From Leptoclinus maculatus (Eukaryota; Chordata; Actinopteri; Perciformes; Stichaeidae): a stretch of DNA of 64,000 bases. Positions within the stretch are counted from its first letter, which is position 1, and each line of letters begins with the position of its first letter. The translations under genes were made by a program, and so were the position numbers. The notes under the pieces are model-generated. The model searched no databases and was not told the origin of the DNA. It saw only the letters and a program-made list of their open reading frames with translations. The DNA is taken from the NCBI GenBank assembly GCA_032191485.1, contig JAVDOI010000012.1, positions 13,167,640 through 13,231,639 of the forward strand. Reading direction: 5' to 3'. This document shows, one piece after another, positions 34,172 to 45,525 of this stretch.

Positions 34172-37071
34172 AGCTACAGAGGCTGCGTTATCATGACTTT
34201 TAGTCCCTTATATGTGTTAAGCTCCAAAGACACTTGATCCTACATTTGCCATAATGCCACGAAAAGCATCTTTCTTTTGTTAGACCCATGTTTCAGCCCT
34301 CATGCCATACACTAGCTATACACCTTTATTCAGTATTAAACTGACCTTAATTTGTAAATGGACGGTGTTCACCCTTTAAGCTTGTACTCGTCTTCCCGTG
34401 TCAGCCTTCCCGACAGTTTTCTCATCAAGCTTGGTTCGTCATGAATTGGTGGCCAACTACAGCCACCTGTTTTGGGTGCAAGGATCACGGTCTGACCTGG
34501 TGCCATACCTGCTGCTGGCCCACATAGATGTAGTACCTGCCTCCGAATCGGATGGCTGGGAGGCCCCACCATTCTCTGCCAAGGAGATGGATGGCTTCAT
34601 CTATGGTAGAGGGACCATGGATGACAAGGGCTCTTTAATGGTGCGAGAACATCTAATATTTTGTATGAGATGAATTGGAATTATTCACTTTTCATGTGCC
34701 AACCAGACTAATCCAAACTTCTTTATTTCTTCCAGGGAATTCTTCAGGCACTGGAGTACTTACTGATAAAAGGCTATGCTCCATGCAGAGGATTTTACAT
34801 TGGTCTAGGTCATGATGAAGAAGTACTTATGATATTCTTCAAACTCTCACTCTTTGAAATTGTGAACTTAGATGAGATTTAAACTTTTATCGATGTCTGT
34901 GTCCTTTTCTTCTTTCTTTTTTTAAAGGTCGGTGGTAACAAGGGGGCAATGAACATAGTGCGTGAGCTGAAGCTGCGTGGTGTGCAGCTGTCGTTTGTCC
35001 TGGACGAGGGCCTGGCTGTACTTGATGGAGTCATCAGTGGTCTTGAAGGACCTGCTGCACTGTGAGAACCCTTTTATGCTCTTGTGGAAACATGATATTT
35101 AGTTTGATATTTAGACTTTATATGTTAAAAGCAAACAAGTGGACCGAGGCTGACGTCACAACAAACTCACAAGCGCAGCATAAAATTGCACGTCTTCATT
35201 ACATTTTGTTTTATTTCTGTGCGTAAATTCTGTGTGTTTTGTGTTGTACTTGTTTTGTAGAATTGGGTTAAGTGAAAAGGGTTCGGCGACTGTAAAGCTT
35301 AGTGTGTTTATGGTCCCTGGTCACTCCTCAATGCCTCCCAGGGAGACCAGCATTGGGATCTTGGCTGCAGCAGTCAAAAGGTGAGAGGCATTTTTTAAAA
35401 CGGTTTTCATTTCTATGAATTCTTGTTAGTTCTTTGCGTTTCTGCAGAACAATATGTTTAACTACATTCTACATTTTTTTAGTCCTCTTTAAACAAAATC
35501 TAATATTGTAATTGTGTCATGCTATTGCCTCAGACTAGAGGAGAACCCTATGCCAAGATTATTTGGTCATGGGCCTGAACATGGAACATTTGAGCATCTG
35601 GCGCACAAGGTAAGAAGAGGCAGCTACTTGTTCATCGTTGTCATCACTTTTAATAACATATTAGATCATTTCTGTTGTTACTCATTCTTTGTTTTCAGTT
35701 CGGACTCCCAATGAAGTTCATAATGACCAATCTGTGGCTGTTTGCCCCACTCTTAGGCAGGTAATTACATCCTAAAATTGATTTCTCACGTTTTCTTCTG
35801 ACTGTGTCCATTGGAATGAACCATTTAGCATGTTTTACGTTACAGGGTACTTGAAAGAAAACCAGACACTAATGCTTTTGTAAGGACAACCACAGCAGTC
35901 ACCATGTTTAATGCAGGAGTTAAGGTACAGTTATTCATTCTGAAATAAAGGATGATTCACAGGAATTCATTGTGAATTAGATTGCAAGCCTTTTTAGTTT
36001 TCCGTAATCAAACCTAAATTCTTTCCCACCATGTAGGTGAATATCATCCCATCCCTCGCTGAAGCTTATGTAAATCTACGAATCCACTCAGCACAGTCCC
36101 TACAAGAGGTAGTCAGAAGTTTGATTCTCCTTTTTGAGAATTCAGTCTCTTCATGAATATTTTGTGTTGAGTTTTTGCTGTCACGTCTAGGTCCTGGACC
36201 TGATCCAGTCCACAGTGGGGGACCAACGAGTGAAGATGGAGCTTGTTGATGGATTTGACCCCTTGCCTGTGAGCTCTATGGATGAGAAGTCCTTTGGCTT
36301 CCAGATCATTAAGAAAACCGTGTTGGACATGTTTCCAACAGTTACAGTTGCTCCAGGTAGAATCCAGACGGACGTAATTGTATAAAAATGTGGTTGGTAA
36401 GGTCAAAATATGAAATAACTGTTTTGTTGTCATGTTTGTATGTTCAGGTATCTGTATTGGAAACACAGACAGTCGACACTTTAAAGACCTGACGAATGAT
36501 ATCTATCGCTTCACCCCTGTCTGGTTTAAACCAGGTGATGCTCAAAGGTAAGGGTTTAGTTTGTCTAATACTGTATAAAAATAGTCTGAACAAAGCCTGC
36601 TGCAGTGAGTGTAATAAACCGCTTGACCAGAGTAATATCTGGCAAACTAGAAGGCAAAATGCACAAAAGAGCTTTCTGCTGATGGCAACGCTTTTATGTT
36701 ACAAACTTGTGATGCAATGATGTGACCTACTTGTACTGTTCAGACTTAAAGTTCTGGTTGAACAACTATAATATTCTTCAGTGTTTTACTGTATGTATGG
36801 AACCAACCTGAAGCCCAGTTTGCCGCTCAGCTTTGGTGATTAAAAAGCTATCATCCTGCAAGACCAGCACAAGGAAATTGTATACATAAAATGTAGTTTC
36901 TCCTCTTTAGATACCATGAGTTGTTTTTTTCTTTTTTTTAGATTCCATGGCATCAATGAACGGATTTCCAAAAAGAACTACGAGGAGCTTGTAGTATTTT
37001 ACTTCAGTCTGATTCAAAACTGTGACATTCAGAAGCTCCCTGAGCCTCACAGCTCTATCCATGAACTCTAA
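33086..37071 (+). CDS. pm20d1: PM20D1 N-acyl-amino-acid synthase/hydrolase (M20 metallopeptidase)
   Basis: Bidirectional enzyme that condenses free fatty acids with amino acids, or hydrolyses the product; secreted or luminal. Thirteen exons: 33086-33305, 33434-33520, 34405-34640, 34736-34822, 34928-35061, 35261-35380, 35534-35609, 35699-35760, 35846-35924, 36037-36108, 36191-36356, 36448-36547 and 36942-37071. Phases agree throughout, giving 522 aa (human 502). An N-terminal hydrophobic segment (about 13-35) serves as signal or anchor. Metal and catalytic motifs are intact: HIDVVP (His142, Asp144), GRGTMDDKGS (Asp175), GHDEE (Glu209/Glu210), LDEG (Asp236) and RFHGINE (His482). GHSSMPPRETSIGILAAAV and CIGNTDSRHF are further M20 signatures. 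In human, PM20D1 also lies in 1q32.1 with MFSD4A and LEMD1. Fish often have two tandem pm20d1 copies; only one is seen here. Confidence 0.95.
33880..34020. repeat. dispersed 'gggctgcaac'-type element fragment in pm20d1 intron 2
   Basis: 'aaagatattcagttacattt ... aaaaatgactcagaaaatga' then 'ttgactaattgattaatcaa' follows the internal order of the element at 19.72 kb. Confidence 0.45.
34115..34164. repeat. (TA)n microsatellite in pm20d1 intron 2
   Basis: About 25 uninterrupted TA dinucleotides. Confidence 0.95.
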
Positions 37072-37182
37072 GGAATAGACAGTTTGGGTAAAAATGCAAT
37101 CCAAAAGTCTTTATTAGTAATCTGATTAATTTCAACAGCACCCAACGGGACCTTGACTTAATGTATTGGTCACTACATTTAA

Positions 37183-37188
37183 AATAAA
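37183..37188 (+). terminator. pm20d1: poly(A) signal of pm20d1
   Basis: AATAAA 112 nt downstream of the TAA stop at 37069-37071. Confidence 0.65.
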
Positions 37189-38379
37189 ATGTCATTCTGC
37201 ATTTTAGAGGGAGACGGTACACTTTTCCATAGCTTTATATTAAAAGACTCTTTTTAATCTTGTTTGATGACATACAGTATTGACCTTGTTCAAAATGATC
37301 ATGGAATCACTATGTAGAGCTCTTCTGCATTTGCGATAAAGATTTTGCGACAGTGTTGTAATGATTTTTAAAATTTGAAATCATGATGGTCTAATTTTAT
37401 GAAATAACTGATTTTTAATTTTTTTTGTTGGTCTGCTAATAATATTGATATACTTGAAATGATGATGCTACATATAACATGAATGAAATGACTGCATTAA
37501 TACATTTTGGCTGCTAATAACATAAAATATAAAAAGATGCTTCTTTCTGTAGAAATGCTGAATGCTAATGTGTATTTCCTCCTGGTGATCAAGTACAGAG
37601 GTTTTTAAAGAATTCTGTACTGTCACTGACTGAATCTTTAAAATGAATTGGGATTTGTAAAGGCAAGTTGAATTTGCACACAATTTTGAGACCGGCATTG
37701 TTTAAAACTACAACAAATAACATTTGATTACATGCTCATTGTCATGTGATATTTTATTTAATTCTTGACTTATTACACACAATACACGTACAAAAGCACA
37801 ATTTCCCCAAAATGTATGAAAAAAGAAAAAAAGCTAGTTTACAATCCAGACTTGTGGGAGGTATTCAACTACAATTATTACAATTAACGTAACAAATAGC
37901 TTGACGATAGAGGAAAGCAAACATAGAAGATGGAGCTTTTTCTCTAAACAGGGAAGAATTAATAGAGATGATAGACAATAGCATTTATTAATACACCTTT
38001 CATGTTGAGAACTATATATTACCTCTCATGTAAAGTATAGTGAAGCATGCTTATTTAAGGCCAGTTAAGGCATTTGCAGTTATTTAAGTAGACTAATGTA
38101 AGGGAGCAGTTTTGGATAAAAGTAATGTTATTGAACCTGGACCTATAACGATAAATAATTGAGAATTATACAATTTTGATGGAGTGCTTGTATTTTAACC
38201 GGCACCATTTTTCATGCCTTTACGGCACTTGTTCGGCGGTCCAAAAAACACACCCACCAATTACATGCATTGTAAATCATCTCACGTGATGCTACTCGGC
38301 CAATCAAATATGTGTATTCCGAGAAGCATCGCCATCGAGTGAGATATTCACACACGGGGGCGACGGGGAGAGTGAGCCA

Positions 38380-38620
38380 ATAGTCGAAGATGTACGTGAG
38401 TCAGAGAAGTTATTTCACATGGCTTTCTCCAAAAACAGAAATATGGACAGCGAGACCAGAGCCTTTAACCAAGAAAGCACAGACTCCTATATGTTCCCAC
38501 TGGCAATTCAAAAGCAGTCTCATACGTTCAGAGACTGGCAATTATTGTATGCGCCAATATGAAGTGCCACTACGAGACAAAGCACAACTTCTTTAAGTAA
38601 ACGTACCCATTCACACCCGA
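38380..38620 (+). pseudogene. hAT/ZBED-type transposase zinc-finger fossil, copy 1
   Basis: An open stretch from 38418 reads MAFSKNRNMDSETRAFNQES then DSYMFPLA. After frameshifts another frame reads CHYETKHNFFK. This order resembles the N-terminal BED-finger region of hAT-derived ZBED/GTF2IRD2-like proteins (RxFNxEWTDxYxF ... VKRHYETKH). The CxxC part is scrambled, so it is a dead fragment. The same fossil occurs in unit 2. Confidence 0.6.
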
Positions 38621-39012
38621 AATGAAGGCACAGAAAAATAAACCTGAGAGCCCAATATGATCAGAATCCTAACATAACATTTTTAACTGTCCAACAATGC
38701 TGTAAACAGAGAGGGGAATAGAGCTGAAACAGGTGGTTTCCAAAAACCACAGATATAATCCCTGCACAAAATGTTCTCTTTTTAGAAGATGAGAATGATA
38801 TGGATATCTCGGCTTTTTTTTCAATTTTAAATCTGACAATAAATATTGTTTGGATATTATTCAATTGAACTTTCTTTATTTGATTTGACAGTGAGTTGTT
38901 GACTACATACAGACGTTAATACAACTGCTAGGCTACATCAATATATATGGCACGAAAATCATAGCGCAAATTAGACATTGTGAGGAAATTCTCTCTAACT
39001 GGATCTCGCTGA

Positions 39013-39262
39013 ATTTTAATTGGTCTTAGAGTTGTACGTGGTTTTGTCATACAGCTTTAACCCTTTCACAGTGTTTTCAAGTAAGTCAATCGTAACCTTT
39101 TTGGTCGCCTAAAAAAGTCTTATTCAGTGTTGGGTTGTACGTAGCTACACCCTCTCCAAGCCAAGATAGTGACGTCCAAAATGCCAAACTCGAGGCTATA
39201 AAAAGGGAAGTCAATGAACCAATGGGTGACATCACGGTGACTACGTCCACTTCTTATATATA
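39013..39262. repeat. teleost dispersed repeat, 3' part, unit-1 copy (5' part missing)
   Basis: Carries 'gccaagatagtgacgtccaa', 'aaccaatgggtgacatcacg' and 'gtgactacgtccacttctta', the end of a repeat I recognise from fish genomes. The 5' half present at 52.16-52.32 kb in unit 2 is missing here, with a clean join at 'gaattttaattg|gtcttagag'. Confidence 0.6.
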
Positions 39263-40336
39263 GTTTATGATCTATCAGGTTTATATTATTGGATTGTAAA
39301 TATTGATGCATAAGTGTGTTCATCACTTTAATGTTGCAGCAGGTAAAGGTCGAACTAATTTGAACTACTTTATATGCTTAATAGGCTATATACTACTCAA
39401 TAATACATCATAATGAATTAGTTGATTTATATTTTGTATTAAAAATCTGAATTTGTAAAGTAGCCTAACTTGTAACTAATATTCTCAAATAAATGTAGTG
39501 AAGTTAAAAGTACAATATTCCCCCCTGAGATGTAGGGAACTAGAAGTATACATTTACATAACATGCAAATACTCAAGTAAAGTACAAATACCTCGAAATA
39601 TCACTGACATCATTACACCCATTGGAACTAAAAACAGAAAAACAAAAAGCCCCTTGGGGAAATTAAGAGGTTGTCAGGCAGTTCAAGAGAAAGTGTCAGC
39701 AGGTAGATCGACAGTGGAGAAAGACGAAACTTCAAGTTCAACACGTTATCTACAAGGATAGACTGAATGACAACAAATAAATTATAAAGGCCACACAGTC
39801 TTTTTTCTCTGAATTTATTAACAATAATAGCAACGATGGGAAAGTGCTCTTTTCTACTATCGACCGACTTATCAATCCAACATCTCAAACCCAATGAGAG
39901 ACGCTGCCAACTGAAAAATATGAGCAATTCAACACATTGTTCATTACAAAATTATTGACAGAACATTAGTGCCAAAAAACTGTTGATGAAACTTACAGTA
40001 TTTTTTTTATTCAACATTACTAACTTACACCTTTAGTAACATGTATTTGTATTTATCTACATGTCCACTATGTAAATATATGCAACATCTGTGTCATTAC
40101 GGAGGACAAATCTCCCAGTAGCTAAATTAAACCAAGAAGAACAAACCCATACAATAGTGTTAGATACAACCACATACTTAAGTATTTGTAACAGCCATAT
40201 AAATAAGTAATTAAGTAATTATGGCAGTGGAAAAACAAAAACATACACATCAGACTGATTTAAAATACACCTTCAATTAAGAGACAACAATTGTAAATAC
40301 ACTATAAGTTGTATTGATACATTTTAAAGCATTTCT

Positions 40337-40342
40337 TTTATT
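40337..40342 (-). terminator. poly(A) signal of pseudo-chitinase B
   Basis: AATAAA on the minus strand about 100 nt after the TAA at 40441-40443. It supports that TAA as the real end of the gene. Confidence 0.6.
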
Positions 40343-40395
40343 TATCTCAAAAGTGAAGAATCAGAAATTGTAAATCTAACAGATTTTGACAATAC

Positions 40396-40413
40396 CCCCC
40401 CCCCCCCCCCCCA
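40396..40413. repeat. poly-C run
   Basis: Eighteen consecutive C downstream of gene B. Unit 2 has a shorter, G-interrupted version at about 53717-53731. Confidence 0.9.
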
Positions 40414-40440
40414 TTTCTTTATGAGGAAAAATATTACCAC

Positions 40441-43400
40441 TTACCCATGAACACAGACGCTGAACGCTTGACTAAACACCGTACCAGGTCCACATTTTTT
40501 GACGAAAGGTCCTATAGGAGAACATTGGTAAAATTGTGTTGGGTCAGTGAGATGGGCAAAGTACCCACTGGTCAATCCATCACAAGGGGTTCCAGATCCT
40601 CCAGACTGGGTAGTTGTGGTAGGGGGAGTTGTTGTGGTCGTTGTAGGGGGAGTTGTTGTGGTTGTGGTAGGGGGAGTTGTTGTGGTCGTGGTAGGGGGAG
40701 TTGTTGTGGTTGTGGTAGGGGGAGTTGTGGTCGTTGTAGGGGGAGTTGTTGTGGTTGTGGTAGGGGGAGTTGTTGTGGTCGTGGTAGGGGGAGTTGTTGT
40801 GGTTGTGGTAGGGGGAGTTGTTGTGGTTGTGGTAGGGGGAGTTGTTGTGGTTGTGGTAGGGGGAGTTGTGGTCGTTGTAGGGGGAGTTGTTGTGGTTGTG
40901 GTAGGGGGAGTTGTGGTCGTTGTAGGGGGAGTTGTTGTGGTTGTGGTAGGGGGAGTTGTGGTCGTTGTAGGGGGAGTTGTTGTGGTTGTGGTAGGGGGAG
41001 TTGTTGTGGTTGTGGTAGGGGGAGTTGTTGTGGTAGTCGGCATTGTTGTGGTAGGGAGAGTTGTAGTGCTAGGAAAACCTAAAAGAATGAGAGTCAGATA
41101 CTGTGTTAATGCTTTTTAAACTCTGTTTGTTAATCACATAATATTGTTATATACCTGAGCATGGCTTTGAATATCTCTTAATAGGAAGAGCACACATTTG
41201 CTTTCTTCATTATAAAATAGTATATGTAAACAAGGGCAAGTAAACTCTGTGTTCAGGCCATTGGAATGCATCATCCAGTTGTCCTATCGGGCATGTGAAA
41301 AATAAATGTGATCTTTATGAGCGGCTGATATACAGTAAAAATCTGTGATCAGGAGATCGCCATTAATGCTTTCTATTCGCCGATCCCTGAAAATGCTTCA
41401 TTGTGAACAACAAATCCATTGAAATCTGCAACATTATTTAACATTAACGGAGCTCTCCTCTTGCCAGCTTTGAACAGCTGGTTGGCAGCACAGCATGACT
41501 AAATAACAGAGCTAACAGCATAGCAACATTATGAACTACTAATTTATTCAGACACATAGGCCTATTCTATTGTAATTCATTCCCATGTTGGTGCTCAGAT
41601 TAAACACGGTAAACAGCTTTTTCTTTTTTTTTTTACAGTAAAAATTAGTATTAAGCGAGGATAAATTATGAATTAATTATCATATGTTCAAATGTAATCT
41701 TGTAAACTGTAGTTATTGGCCAGAAACTTGAATTAATACAGATGTTTCCACAGCAATATCAAATACATATTAGAGATGGTATTTTGACTCTTTAACTTCA
41801 CAACACTATTGCTCAAAGCAGCTTATAATACATGATTACAACTATTAATCCATCCACCCCCCCCCATTAACAAAGTTAAGGGATGACATTTTTTTTGCCC
41901 AATTGTTTCAATCTTTATTTTTTAATCCGCCTATATTTTGTATTTCCGACAAGTAAATTTGGCTATCCGGCAAGTAAAATACCTTGGGGCAAGTGGCTGA
42001 AAAAGCTTAATGTCAAGTCTCTGCCATGACAGGATACGATGTAAATGTTTTGCATTTTGGTTACCTGGAACCAGGATATCATGCAGGTGGCTGATGAAAG
42101 GGCATTTGCCCATTTTACAGGACTTTCCAGTTTTGTCATCCAGGTCCAGAGACCAGACAAAGGCTCCTCCAAAGTTGTAAGTTTTCATGTAAGTGACCTG
42201 AGAGGAGGAGGAACAACACATTTCAACAGCTGACGTCATGTTGACAACATATTTATTTCACCAGATTGTGTACAACTAGTCATTTGCAAAGGAATTATTG
42301 AACAACAGTGTGAACTGAACAGATGACTACCTTAGTATCAAGACTGTCTTTGTTGTCAAATCCAACCCACTGATTTTCTGTGACGGCATATGGAACTTCC
42401 TGATCAACAATCAGCTCGGTAGGAACCCCGTCAAGATAAAGGCAAGTCTGAAAAGAATGTTCAAATATCATATTTAGATCCAATGTATTCATTCAAACCG
42501 ACATTTGTCACACCAAGTAGAGTGAAATCGGTTAGCTTATAATAAAGCTATTCATATTAATTAATAATAATAATTTAATTAATTAATTATTAATTATTAA
42601 TAAATTCACAGCTTGCTGTTTTACATCATAATAGGCCCAGAATCCTTCTTCATCGGTGTAGCAGCCTCCTTCACCAGAACCATTGATTGGTGCACCAACG
42701 TTACTGGATGCAGTGGAGAGGTGAAAAGCACGCCCATATGCTGCTAACCCCAAGTTTAGCTTTTGTGTAGGTGCTCCCTGGTCCCGCCAGTACCGCATGG
42801 CATAGTCCTACAATGTGGAGAAAACTGAACAATTAAGATGAAAGGACATCTCTGAGTAGGAAGGTGTTTAAGCAGTTGAAATATGAATCCCTGTACTTAC
42901 AGTGTTCAAGTAGATTTCGTCTCCAGTGTCTTGGGATCCACTGTATAAGGGGCTGTGATGTTCTGTGACACTTTCCGAGGAGCCGTGAAAGTCAAATGTC
43001 AACACATTAATGAAATCCAGATGCCTGTTAAAATACAGAGGAGATCACGTTAACCAAAACATGACAACAGCTAATCATGGGTACAATGTCAAGTATTACT
43101 TTAAATTAGTTTACTTGGCAATCTCTGAGACTTCATAACTGTCATCGATGATTGCTTTCACAGCAGAGACACTAGCAGTGACGATTAATCTGTCACGGTT
43201 ATTGTCTTTTCCTTCACCCACAAAGGCCTCTTTGAGCTCCTATACAACACAGAAGCATGGTTCAGTCTCTGTTAAACATAATGTTATATTTTCATAAAGG
43301 TTTATTTAGTATGGTATATTTCTGACAGAAGATACATTCAGGATCTGACCTTGCACAGCAGTGTGAATCTCGGCTTGTCCATTGGTTGGCTTCCAGGTCC

Positions 43401-45525
43401 TCCAGGGTACCTCCAGTCCAGGTTTAGCCCATCAAACCCATTTGCTCTCAGTAGTGTGATCGCAGACTCGATGAACTTACTTCTCTTTGGTTTTGATGCC
43501 ACCATTGTACTGAATCTGGTAAACATTTAAACCAAACAGTGCTCTCAAGAAAACACACCACATACTGCATTTAAATGTTCTGTTTTAATAACACAAAGAG
43601 CAACAAAAAGCACAAAGTAATATGTGGCAAGACAAATATACAGCCATAGGCACGATCTGGTCAACACGCTTTTTCATTTATTAGGAAAAGTGATGAAAAT
43701 AAACCACACTATGATCTACATAACTATAATGGGCAGTTACTAACCTCATTATTAGTATCGTAAGTATTAATAAAAGAGTAGGGGTAAAATAAAAACGCAT
43801 GTAAAACATGTTTTCCTTTGGGCCTCAGAGGGACAGTTCACCCCGAAATCTAAATTATGTATTTCTTTTTTAATCATACCTGTAATAGTATTTAGCAATC
43901 TAGATAAATAATACATTTATTTACAGTTCCTACATGAAACTGCTCAGAATTATCTTGAGTAAGCAAGTCATGATCTGCGGAAAGACATTGCAAATGAGTT
44001 TTAAAATTTTGTTTCAGTTTGTTTGTGGTTTTTTGGCGCTTTGAGGACCAAAAGCCGAGTGCCATAAAGTCCAATCATATTCGAGAGAAGGAAGGCAGGA
44101 TTCATTTTTGTTAACTTTTAACTTTTTTGCTTTAATATAACTTTTGAAAATTTAACTGGTGGGGTGGTTTAGTTTGTTTTATTTGAGTTTTTAATGGCAC
44201 TGTTCTGCAATTGATTTATGTTTCTGTTTGTGTTGAAAACATTCTGATATTCTGATTACATGTATGATTTGTGGGGTTTAATAATGACTCAACTTTTTGG
44301 TTTAAACTTGGTCAAACAACTACAACTGTCCTTTTAAGGCGTTAATTTGGTTGCATTCAGTTTGCATTAATGCAAACACCCAATCATTTTCAACATACAA
44401 CTTTATTAAATTTCATTTTAGGGTGACAATGTCACATAATCAAATTAAATGAAAATAATTTAGATTAATTATTTTAATACAAACACAAATCCATCTGGTG
44501 TTTGCCAAGAATACTGACCACTTTTATCTGCACCTATCTGTGTGATTCTTTTCCAGCAACCTGCTTTTGGTTTCACATGTAATGAAAATATCAGGTATAA
44601 ATATTTCTTCTTGTTGAACTATGTTTTATTGTACTTACATTATTATGTAGATTCTGAATATTTTCATCCCATAGGCTATTTGGCATGTGCTGATTGAATC
44701 ATGAAATTAACTTATGTAGGTAATCAAATATCAGCATTTCTGTTTGTGCTACCTCCTTTGTATGAAACAATGCACCATGCATGCTGTGCAAAGCACAAAA
44801 TTACAGCATCATTGGGCAAAGCATGTTTTTTGTTCAGTAAAATAAAATACCAAAATACCAGCATGTTGAAGTGGTGCTTACAGCAGTAACTTACTTCTGT
44901 GTGTCGAAGGTCAAGCCTCCAACCGCCAGCAGGGTTTTGAGCTGTGGATTGCTGTGGGAGCATAAAGGTTTCGTAATGATTGTTTGACAAAACACAAAAT
45001 CAACATCATTTTCACAAACTATATGCTAAAGCACTGACCTGGTTTTGAGTTCATTGAATGCCAGATAGTCAGTTGAACTGCTGGGCACCAGCTCATTTTG
45101 GTCGTTAAAGTCAGAAAAGGCATATATCAGATGTGTACACTTGTACGGATCGATATCTGAAATCGTGAACTTCCCATCCCCCTCTCTATTTCCAGCCTCG
45201 CTGTTATAGTAACACACCAGCCTGGAGGAGGAGGCTGAGACATGGAAGACAATAATGATGGTTTTAATTAGTCATTGTTTATCTACTAATAAGACTGTTT
45301 ATTATGATCAATGCATGTTATATACTTACCAAAGCTGGCGATGATCAAACAGAGACCTTATTGGGTTAAAAATCAAGCAACAGGTCAGTTCACCCAAATT
45401 ACAAAATAAAATAAAAAAATCCACCGGTGAGAAAATGTGCTTTTGTTATTTGGAGGTAGTAACCCTTAATGGAAACAATAACTTGACAAGCGTATCTTAC
45501 CTGTAATTAGAGTGAGCTTGCACAT
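40441..45525 (-). CDS. chitinase-like protein B: GH18 fold with dead active site, mucin linker, one CBM14-like module
   Basis: Secreted GH18 relative predicted to bind chitin but not cleave it. Exons: 45501-45525, 45330-45356, 45039-45234, 44895-44951, 43350-43515, 43115-43239, 42901-43024, 42625-42807, 42331-42447, 42065-42197 and 40441-41078, 596 aa in frame. Exon sizes and phases mirror the 7.5-kb chia gene. Signal peptide MCKLTLITGLCLIIASF. The catalytic motif reads FDGLNLDWRYP: third Asp to Asn133 and the general acid Glu to Arg137. MTYD is LTFD (Phe209), and the following Trp is lost (HGSS). FVWSLDLDD keeps the barrel-end Trp. Exon 11 encodes about 150 residues of PPTTTTTT-type repeats, then a CBM14-like module with only four Cys (PCDG, YQC, KKCG, SVCVHG). 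The stop TAA lies inside a GTAAGT word, so further splicing is not excluded. A pyrimidine tract and TAG directly before the ATG suggest an upstream non-coding exon. Confidence 0.9.
40617..41040 (-). repeat. Thr/Pro-coding minisatellite (21/24-bp units)
   Basis: About 18 tandem units, mostly 24 bp (PPTTTTTT) with some 21 bp (PPTTTTT), inside the last exon of gene B. All units keep frame. Dense Thr predicts heavy O-glycosylation. The repeat also keeps long artefactual ORFs open on the plus strand. Confidence 0.92.

Noticed and set aside
38390..38596. Small gene encoding MYVSQRSYFTWLSPKTEIW...
   Set aside because: It is an alternative frame of the ZBED-type transposase fossil, whose conserved words lie in two other frames.
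39628..39927. About 100-codon minus-strand ORF preserved in both duplication units (also 52947-53249)
   Set aside because: The units are recent copies, so an open frame is expected to persist. It lacks splice context, a domain or coding-like composition, and lies in 3' flank. A 3-bp indel between copies falls in a simple aac repeat.
40617..41040. CRISPR-like repeat array
   Set aside because: Units are contiguous with no unique spacers, code in frame for PPTTTTTT, and the DNA is a eukaryotic nuclear genome.
40447..41119. Long plus-strand ORFs rich in Arg/Gly/Cys or Val/Gly over the B linker
   Set aside because: They are antisense shadows of the Thr/Pro minisatellite; the minus-strand frame has the exon borders and the CBM14 module.
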